From: Chloroflexota bacterium
GTDB lineage: Bacteria; Chloroflexota; Limnocylindria; QHBO01
Length of the DNA: 15,884 bases
Reading direction: 5' to 3'
Assembly: GCA_024636135.1 (NCBI GenBank)
Contig: JAGXHP010000128.1
Coordinates: forward strand, 1 to 15,884
Made by a program: the position numbers and the translations under genes
The notes under the pieces: generated by a model
What the model saw: only the letters and a program-made list of their open reading frames with translations
What the model was told of the DNA's origin: nothing
Databases searched by the model: none
Part shown: piece after piece, positions 1 through 4,979 of the stretch
Layout of the letters: each line of letters opens with the position of its first letter
How positions within the stretch are numbered: the first letter of the stretch is position 1

Positions 1-424
1 GCTGCGCCTGGAGCAAAACCTCGCGATACCAGGCGATCGCGGCCTCCAGGGCCTCGCGCAGGCGACGCTTGAGCCGATCCTCCCGAGCACTGTGCTCGCT
101 GAGCTCGACGCCGGCCCGATCGGCAAGACGGGCGAGCGCCTCACGGAAGTCGAGACCGTCCCGCCGCATCAGGAAGGTGAAGATGTCTCCATGCTCCCCG
201 CACCCGAAGCAATGCCACGTCTCGCGATCCGGGGTCACGATGAACGAGGGCGTCTTCTCGGCGTGGAAGGGGCAGAGACCCTTGTGGACGGTGCCCGCCC
301 GCTTGAGGGCGACGGTCTCGCCGACCACATCGGCGACGGGGAGCTTCGACTTGATCTCGGCAACGATGCCGGACGACGTGCTGATCGAATCGATCCTCGC
401 GCGGACTGTCCCCGCGCTTGTCAA
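1..424 (-). CDS. dnaG: DNA primase DnaG, N-terminal part (cut by window edge)
   Basis: DnaG makes the short RNA primers for lagging-strand synthesis at the replication fork. About 141 residues of the N-terminus are visible; the rest lies beyond position 1. The CHC2 zinc-binding domain is clear: after a stretch reading IKSKLPVADVVGETVALKRA comes KGLCPFHAEKTPSF and then WHCFGCGEHGD. With TTG at 424 as residue 1, the zinc ligands are C51, H54, C72 and C75. The frame is open upstream to a TGA at 464-466, and the only usual start codons before the conserved region are TTG at 424 and TTG at 436. Neither has a clear Shine-Dalgarno sequence, so the exact start is uncertain. The gene is transcribed away from the divergent sigma-factor gene at 558. 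The family call is very secure; the start is not. Confidence 0.95.
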   Translation of the reverse strand, partial: MTSAGTVRARIDSISTSSGIVAEIKSKLPVADVVGETVALKRAGTVHKGLCPFHAEKTPSFIVTPDRETWHCFGCGEHGDIFTFLMRRDGLDFREALARLADRAGVELSEHSAREDRLKRRLREALEAAIAWYREVLLQAQ

Positions 425-440
425 GGGGTTTGTCAAGGGG
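418..440. repeat. Tandem 11-bp direct repeat at the dnaG start
   Basis: TTGTCAAGGGG occurs at 418-428 and again at 430-440, giving a 12-bp period; read on the minus strand this is CCCCTTGACAA twice. Each copy supplies one of the two candidate TTG start codons of dnaG and also contains TTGACA, the consensus -35 hexamer. It could be a regulator site, a duplication that moved the start codon, or chance. No matching -10 sits 17 bases downstream of either TTGACA on the minus strand. Confidence 0.5.
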
Positions 441-449
441 TTGAGACTG

Positions 450-458
450 ATTCTAGCA
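450..458 (-). promoter_or_regulatory. Possible extended -10 element for dnaG
   Basis: On the minus strand this reads TGCTAGAAT, matching an extended -10 (TGn followed by TAGAAT, 5 of 6 to TATAAT). It lies about 14-26 bases upstream of the two candidate TTG starts, which would make a very short leader. There is no good -35 at the usual distance. A prediction only. Confidence 0.3.
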
Positions 459-557
459 TAAAGTCAAGTCGGGACGCGTACGGTCGATTCCCGATTGTCG
501 GGTGCAGCGCGCTAGAATCCGGACCTAACTCCACCGCACCTACCCACAGGACACTCT

Positions 558-1124
558 ATGACGGCAAGCGCCTCGAGGACGCCCGGAGCCCGCCATCAGA
601 CGCCAGACGTGATCTCGGCGGCCTTCCGCGACCTCCACGGGCATCGGCTCCATGGATTCGCGCTTCTGCTGACACTGAATGATGCCGAATTGGCCGGGCG
701 GCTTACCGGAGACGCGCTGCGCGACGGAACCCGGCGAGTCGGGAGGCTGCGGCATCCAGAGCGTGGCGCTGCGTGGCTCCGGTCGCACGTCGTCGTAGGC
801 GCCCGCAAGGCCGGCCGTATGGCGTGGCCGCACGGAGCGACGGAGCTCGTCGACGATCGGCTCGGCGTGGATTCCTCGGTATTGAAGGCCTTGGGCAAGC
901 TGTCGCGCATTGAGCGAGCGGCAGTGATCGCGTGGTACGTCGAGCGGTTCGGCCGCGGTGACGCGGAAACGATCGTTGGGCGCCGCGGCCGCCGATTCGA
1001 CACGTTGCTCCACACAGCACGCAGCAAGTACGTCGCGTCATACACATCGACTGACGCACCCGCCCAAAAGGATGGGCCTTTCGTGGGGGAGATTCGATCC
1101 ATCGTGGCGCGCGTCATCGAGTGA
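558..1124 (+). CDS. Diverged ECF-type RNA polymerase sigma factor
   Basis: The 188-residue product fits a small ECF sigma factor that redirects RNA polymerase to a limited promoter set. Residues about 22-86 resemble region 2 (FRDLHGHRLHGFALL, then DAELAGRLTGDALR, then RHPERGAAWLRSHVVVGARK, which follows the family pattern of RxPERxxxWLxxIxxNxxR). Residues about 107-160 resemble region 4: LKALGKLSRIERAAVIAWYV, then a helix-turn-helix ending FDTLLHTARSKYV. Sequence drift is considerable: the usual D-x-x-Q-[ET]-x-F core of region 2.2 is not well kept. A ribosome site AGGA at 548-551, six bases before ATG 558, supports the start. The next gene starts inside this gene's stop (GTGA overlap) and encodes a zinc-type anti-sigma factor, which independently supports the call. 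The signal it responds to cannot be read from sequence. Confidence 0.75.
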   Translation: MTASASRTPGARHQTPDVISAAFRDLHGHRLHGFALLLTLNDAELAGRLTGDALRDGTRRVGRLRHPERGAAWLRSHVVVGARKAGRMAWPHGATELVDDRLGVDSSVLKALGKLSRIERAAVIAWYVERFGRGDAETIVGRRGRRFDTLLHTARSKYVASYTSTDAPAQKDGPFVGEIRSIVARVIE

Positions 1125-1816
1125 GCAACCTGCACGATCGATTTGACGAGTGGCTGGACCAGGGCGGAGCGATGGAGCTGCCTCGGGACGTAGCCATTCA
1201 CGCATGGAGCTGCGATCGGTGCCTCCTGCATGCGACCGCCATTGACCGCCTCGTGGCGATCGACGTGGGCGCGGCGCCGATCCCTCCGGCCGACCACGCG
1301 TGGGCACTCGGGCCCCAGCGAGGAATCACCCCGCAGCGCATGGGAGTTTGGGCGTCCGCGGCTGGCGGCCTCCTCGTCGCCGCTGTGATCGCCGGGAACA
1401 TCATGCAAGGGAGCTCGCTTCCGGTGTCAGCAGAGCCCACATCAACAGCGATCAGCGAGGGCGTCCTCGGGGATGCCGCAGGCCCACCCAGTGCCTCACA
1501 TCCGACGGCGTCGGACAGCCCAACCCCGACGGCCAGCCCAACGCTGCCAGGCGTCCCGCCCGCGGAATCAACTCCGAATCTGCCATCCCAAGTACCCGTG
1601 CCCGTGCGGGGGCCGCTAGCACCGGTCACTCCGGCGGCCACCGCCACGCCGCAGAGAAGTGCTGTGCCGACACCCACCCTGCCCGGCCGGTCTCCGACGC
1701 CGACTCCGTCGCCGATCCCGAGTGCGAGCGTAGCGCCGACACTCAGTCCGACGCCGTCTCCGCAGCCATCGGTGAGCGAGAATCCATCGGAGGCGCCTCC
1801 CGACCCAAGTCCATGA
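1121..1816 (+). CDS. Zinc-type (HxxxCxxC) transmembrane anti-sigma factor with Pro/Ser/Thr-rich tail
   Basis: This 231-residue protein probably holds the upstream sigma factor at the membrane. The cytoplasmic part has H27-x3-C31-x2-C34 (HAWSCDRC), the signature of zinc-associated anti-sigma (ZAS) domains. A single hydrophobic span follows at about residues 74-95 (VWASAAGGLLVAAVIAGNIM). From about residue 100 to the end the chain is Pro/Ser/Thr/Ala-rich with many SPTP and PTPSP units, probably an extended stalk outside the membrane. The GTG start overlaps the sigma stop by four bases, a usual sign of translational coupling for sigma/anti-sigma pairs. No folded sensor domain is visible in the outer part, so how release is triggered is unknown. 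The role is inferred from the motif, topology and gene pairing. Confidence 0.75.
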   Translation: MSNLHDRFDEWLDQGGAMELPRDVAIHAWSCDRCLLHATAIDRLVAIDVGAAPIPPADHAWALGPQRGITPQRMGVWASAAGGLLVAAVIAGNIMQGSSLPVSAEPTSTAISEGVLGDAAGPPSASHPTASDSPTPTASPTLPGVPPAESTPNLPSQVPVPVRGPLAPVTPAATATPQRSAVPTPTLPGRSPTPTPSPIPSASVAPTLSPTPSPQPSVSENPSEAPPDPSP

Positions 1817-1821
1817 TGAGC

Positions 1822-1845
1822 GACCGACGAGTGGGTCAGTCGGTC
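1822..1845 (+). other. Inverted repeat after the anti-sigma gene
   Basis: GACCGAC at 1822-1828 and GTCGGTC at 1839-1845 form a perfect 7-bp stem around a 10-base loop, starting six bases after the anti-sigma stop. There is no T-tract, so it is a weak terminator candidate at best. It could instead attenuate between this gene and the stalk gene, or be a protein site. Confidence 0.35.
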
Positions 1846-1926
1846 AAGGAGCGCTGTGGTGCAGTTCGGTCCACAGGGGTATAGTCCGCTGAGCGTCCCT
1901 GCCAATCCGAGGCTTTTCCCACCATC

Positions 1927-2700
1927 GTGCCTTCCACCCCGCCCGCACGCCGCCGCGGTGTGCCCCTCCTGAATCGCCGGATCGTTGGCATCGGCGGCAG
2001 TGCCTTGGGCTTCGTGCTCATCGTCCTGACGCTCCCGTCGCTCGTCGGCTACCTGGTGCACGGACCGTCGGACCCCTTTGCCGGCGGCGTCCCATTCGCA
2101 GCTGAGCCCGAGCAGCAGTACGAGGGAGTGCTCGGCGCGCTGTTCCGACCATCACGCTCGGACATGGCATCACCGTCGCCCAGCGCGTCAGCCGCACGAT
2201 CCGCAGCGCCGACAGAATCCCCGAGCGCTGGCCCGGTCATCGTGGGGGGCGTCGCCGAGCCGACCACGTCCGCGTTCACTCCCACGACGCCGCAGATCGT
2301 TGACGCACCGCAGCCGACCCGCTCCCCGACTCCTGGGACCTCGTTCTGCACGCCGGTCACGTGTCCGGCGAACCCGGGGTTGACACCCACGCCCGGGGCG
2401 TCCGTGCCCGGGGCCTCGGCGTCACCATCGACACCAGTGCCCGTTCGTTCGCTCCCGGGCACGCCATCGCCATCTCCAGCCCCGTCAGTCGAGCCGGCGC
2501 CCACCCCGACTCAGCCACCCACGCCCACTCCGGCGCCGACGCTGGATCCCACTCCGGCACCGACGCCTGAGCCCACGCCTGACCCAACCCCAGATCCACC
2601 GACGTCGAACTGCGCTGACGGGATCGACAATGACCACGATCTCCTTATCGACGGCCTCGATCCGGGATGCATCCTGGACGGAGACGAACTCTCCGCCTAG
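1927..2700 (+). CDS. Membrane-anchored Pro-rich stalk protein with C-terminal Cys/Asp metal-binding-like motif
   Basis: I do not recognise a named family over the whole length. The 257-residue product begins with a short basic segment (PPARRRGVPLLNRR), then one hydrophobic span at about residues 20-44, and continues as a long low-complexity region rich in Pro, Thr, Ser and Ala. Residues 190-226 are a run of xPTP units. The last 30 residues break this pattern: a CADGIDND segment, DLLID and LDPGC form a Cys-framed Asp-rich motif (C229 to C248), followed by DGDE. It resembles the CxDGIDNDxDGLIDxxDPGC motif found at the ends of many bacterial surface proteins and related to the MopE-type metal-binding motif. 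The likely topology is an anchor with a wall-spanning stalk and a Ca2+ or metal-binding tip. The start is GTG with no convincing ribosome site. Its layout matches the preceding anti-sigma protein, which suggests a shared surface function. Confidence 0.65.
   Translation: MPSTPPARRRGVPLLNRRIVGIGGSALGFVLIVLTLPSLVGYLVHGPSDPFAGGVPFAAEPEQQYEGVLGALFRPSRSDMASPSPSASAARSAAPTESPSAGPVIVGGVAEPTTSAFTPTTPQIVDAPQPTRSPTPGTSFCTPVTCPANPGLTPTPGASVPGASASPSTPVPVRSLPGTPSPSPAPSVEPAPTPTQPPTPTPAPTLDPTPAPTPEPTPDPTPDPPTSNCADGIDNDHDLLIDGLDPGCILDGDELSA
2494..2604 (+). repeat. Pro-Thr repeat tract in the stalk gene
   Basis: About 37 codons encode a degenerate xPTP repeat (PTPTQPPTPTPAPT, then PTPAPTPEPTPDPTPD), visible in DNA as a CCCACNCC-like pattern with a 6- to 12-base period. 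Such tracts are prone to slippage and length change. Confidence 0.7.
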
Positions 2701-4799
2701 AACGGCTGGAACCCGACAAAGGCCGGAACGGCGATGAGGGAGACGACGCTCATCACCTTGATGAGGATGTTCATCGATGGGCCCGCCGTGTCCTTCAGGG
2801 GATCACCGACCGTATCGCCGACCACTGCCGCGTGGTGGGCGTCGCTGCCCTTTCCGCCGATGTTGCCGGCCTCCACGAACTTCTTTGCGTTGTCCCACGC
2901 GCCGCCCGCATTCGCCATGAAGATGGCGAGCAGGAAGCCGCTCACCAGCGCACCCACGAGGAATCCGCCGAGCGCCTGGAGACTGATGAAGCCGATGACC
3001 AGCGGCGTCACGATCGCAAGGGCACCGGGCACGACCATTTCGCGCAGGGCCGCCGCGGTACTGATATCGACGCAGTGCCCGTACTCCGGCCGCGCGCCGG
3101 GAGCTCCTTCGCGAAGCCCCGGGATCTCGCGGAACTGGCGACGGACCTCGACGATCATCGCGTTCGCGGCGCGGCCAACGGCCTCGATGGTGAGCGCAGC
3201 AAAGAGGAACGGCAGCATGGCGCCGATGAATAGCCCCACGGTGACGGCGACATCCGTGATGTCAAGCACGATCGTGGCGCGGCCCGCCTCGACGAGCGCC
3301 ATGTTGGCCGTTTCGGTGAACGATCGGAAAAGGGCGAGCGCAGTGAGCGCCGCCGACCCAACCGCGAAACCCTTGGCCATTGCGGCGGTCGTGTTTCCGA
3401 GCGAGTCGAGCGCGTCGGTGTCGCGGCGAACCTCGGGCGGCAGGCCGGCCATCTCGGCAATGCCCCCGGCGTTGTCGGCTATCGGTCCATAGGCATCCAC
3501 GCTGACCGTGATGGCGGTCGTCGCCAGCATGCCGATGGCCGCCAAAGCGATACCGTAGATGCCTGAGCCGTCGTTGCCGGGGATGGCCAGGTTGCCGAAT
3601 ACGAACGCGGTCATGATGGCGGCGGCGATGACGAAGATGCTCGACGCGGTCGAGCGCATGCCGGTTGCGAAGCCGGCGAGAATCACGGTCGCCGGCCCGG
3701 TCTGCGCCTGATCGGCAATGTGCCGCACCGGCGCGTGGTGGTCGGAGGTGTAGTACTCGCTGAGACGGCCGATCGCCAGGCCGGCGACGAGGCCGGCGAC
3801 GATGGCGGCGGCGAAGAACAGCGGCTGGGAAACCTCGGCCACGGGACCAAAGATGACGACAGCCATCCCCGCCGTTCCGATCGCCGTCAGGGCCGCCGCG
3901 ACGTTCGTGCCGCGATGCAGCGCCGCGCCGAGGTTGCCGCCCTCCGATGTCCGCACGAAGAAGGCGCCGACAATGCTGCTCAGCATGCCGATCCCCGCCA
4001 CCGCAAGCGGGAAGACGATGCCGGCGGTCGGCTGGCTGGTGCCGGCGAAGATCACGGCGCCAAGAACGATCGGCGCCACGATGGAGCCGACGTATGACTC
4101 GAACAGGTCGGCTCCCATGCCGGCCACGTCACCGACATTGTCCCCAACGTTGTCCGCGATGACTGCCGGGTTGCGCGGATCGTCCTCAGGTATGCCGGCC
4201 TCCACCTTGCCGACCAGGTCGGCCCCCACATCGGCGGCCTTGGTGTAGATTCCGCCGCCGACGCGCGCGAAGAGCGCGATACTGCTGGCGCCGAGCCCGA
4301 ATGCGGCGATCAGGGTGGTTGCATTGGCCACGGCCAACAGCTGAATGAACAGGAAGAAGAGGGCGGTGACGCCCAGCAGTCCGAGTCCGGCGACGCTGAA
4401 GCCCATCACCGCTCCGCCGCGGAATGCCAGCGGCAACGCGAGCCCGACGCCGCCGACTCGGGCGGCCTCAGCCGTGCGAGCATTCGCTGCCGTGGCGATC
4501 TTCATGCCGACGAACCCGGCGGCGCCCGACGTGATCGCCCCGAACAGGTAGGCGCCGGCGCCCAGGAACCGATAATCGGGGATCGCGAAGATCAGTAGCG
4601 CCACGATGACGACGAAGCCGGCCAGCACCGTGTACTCACGCCGAAGGAAGGCCATGGCCCCCTCGGCAATGGCCGCCATGAGCTCACGCATCCGGTCATT
4701 GCCCGGATCGGCGGCGTGCACCTGCCGCGCGAAGAATGCGGCAAGCGCGAGGCCCGCGACTGCGGACACCCCTGCGCCCAGCACATACCAAGAATCCAA
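2697..4799 (-). CDS. hppA: Membrane-bound ion-translocating pyrophosphatase, K+-dependent type
   Basis: This integral membrane enzyme hydrolyses PPi and pumps H+ (or Na+) across the membrane. The 700-residue length and many hydrophobic spans are typical. Diagnostic motifs, numbered from TTG 4799, are DVGADLVGK (190-198), EDDPRNP, DNVGDNVGD (216-224), DAYGPIADNAGG, DNAKK (636-640) and GDTVGDPLKDTAG (661-673). The GNTTAAMAKG segment (468-477) carries Ala at 472 and Ala at 475, where K+-independent enzymes have Lys and Thr, so it should need K+. H+ versus Na+ specificity cannot be decided by eye. TTG 4805 opens the frame, but GAGG at 4806-4809 abuts it and is spaced six bases from TTG 4799, so I prefer 4799. 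The gene lies downstream of ppdK on the same strand (180-base gap), and its stop overlaps the convergent stalk gene's stop. Confidence 0.97.
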   Translation of the reverse strand: MDSWYVLGAGVSAVAGLALAAFFARQVHAADPGNDRMRELMAAIAEGAMAFLRREYTVLAGFVVIVALLIFAIPDYRFLGAGAYLFGAITSGAAGFVGMKIATAANARTAEAARVGGVGLALPLAFRGGAVMGFSVAGLGLLGVTALFFLFIQLLAVANATTLIAAFGLGASSIALFARVGGGIYTKAADVGADLVGKVEAGIPEDDPRNPAVIADNVGDNVGDVAGMGADLFESYVGSIVAPIVLGAVIFAGTSQPTAGIVFPLAVAGIGMLSSIVGAFFVRTSEGGNLGAALHRGTNVAAALTAIGTAGMAVVIFGPVAEVSQPLFFAAAIVAGLVAGLAIGRLSEYYTSDHHAPVRHIADQAQTGPATVILAGFATGMRSTASSIFVIAAAIMTAFVFGNLAIPGNDGSGIYGIALAAIGMLATTAITVSVDAYGPIADNAGGIAEMAGLPPEVRRDTDALDSLGNTTAAMAKGFAVGSAALTALALFRSFTETANMALVEAGRATIVLDITDVAVTVGLFIGAMLPFLFAALTIEAVGRAANAMIVEVRRQFREIPGLREGAPGARPEYGHCVDISTAAALREMVVPGALAIVTPLVIGFISLQALGGFLVGALVSGFLLAIFMANAGGAWDNAKKFVEAGNIGGKGSDAHHAAVVGDTVGDPLKDTAGPSMNILIKVMSVVSLIAVPAFVGFQPF

Positions 4800-4837
4800 T
4801 CTCAACCTCGAGGATCAGCCCACCGGATCGACGCTCA

Positions 4838-4861
4838 CCGGTCAACGCGGTGCGTGACCGG
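4838..4861 (-). other. Inverted repeat between ppdK and hppA
   Basis: CCGGTCA at 4838-4844 and TGACCGG at 4855-4861 form a perfect 7-bp stem with a 10-base loop in the 180-base ppdK-hppA spacer. No T-tract follows on either strand. It may be a weak hairpin or a protein site upstream of hppA. I see no clear promoter in this spacer. Confidence 0.3.
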
Positions 4862-4979
4862 GTCTGCGCCGGAGCTACGCATGATGCGCACGAAGGGCGA
4901 GGTGAGACCCGGCGGTCACGGATGGGGGCGCGAACCGTCGGGCCGACCGGTCAGCGGCAAGGATAGCCGACGCGACGGC

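Noticed and set aside
1880..1885. TATAGT as a -10 for the stalk gene
   Set aside because: It matches 5 of 6 of the -10 but no -35-like sequence lies 16-18 bases upstream; not strong enough to list as a feature.
1198..2061. Long minus-strand open frame opposite the anti-sigma and stalk genes, Gly/Val/Thr-rich
   Set aside because: It is the antisense shadow of Pro/Thr/Ser/Ala-rich coding sequence (SPTP tracts read back as GVGVGD); no start signal or family match.
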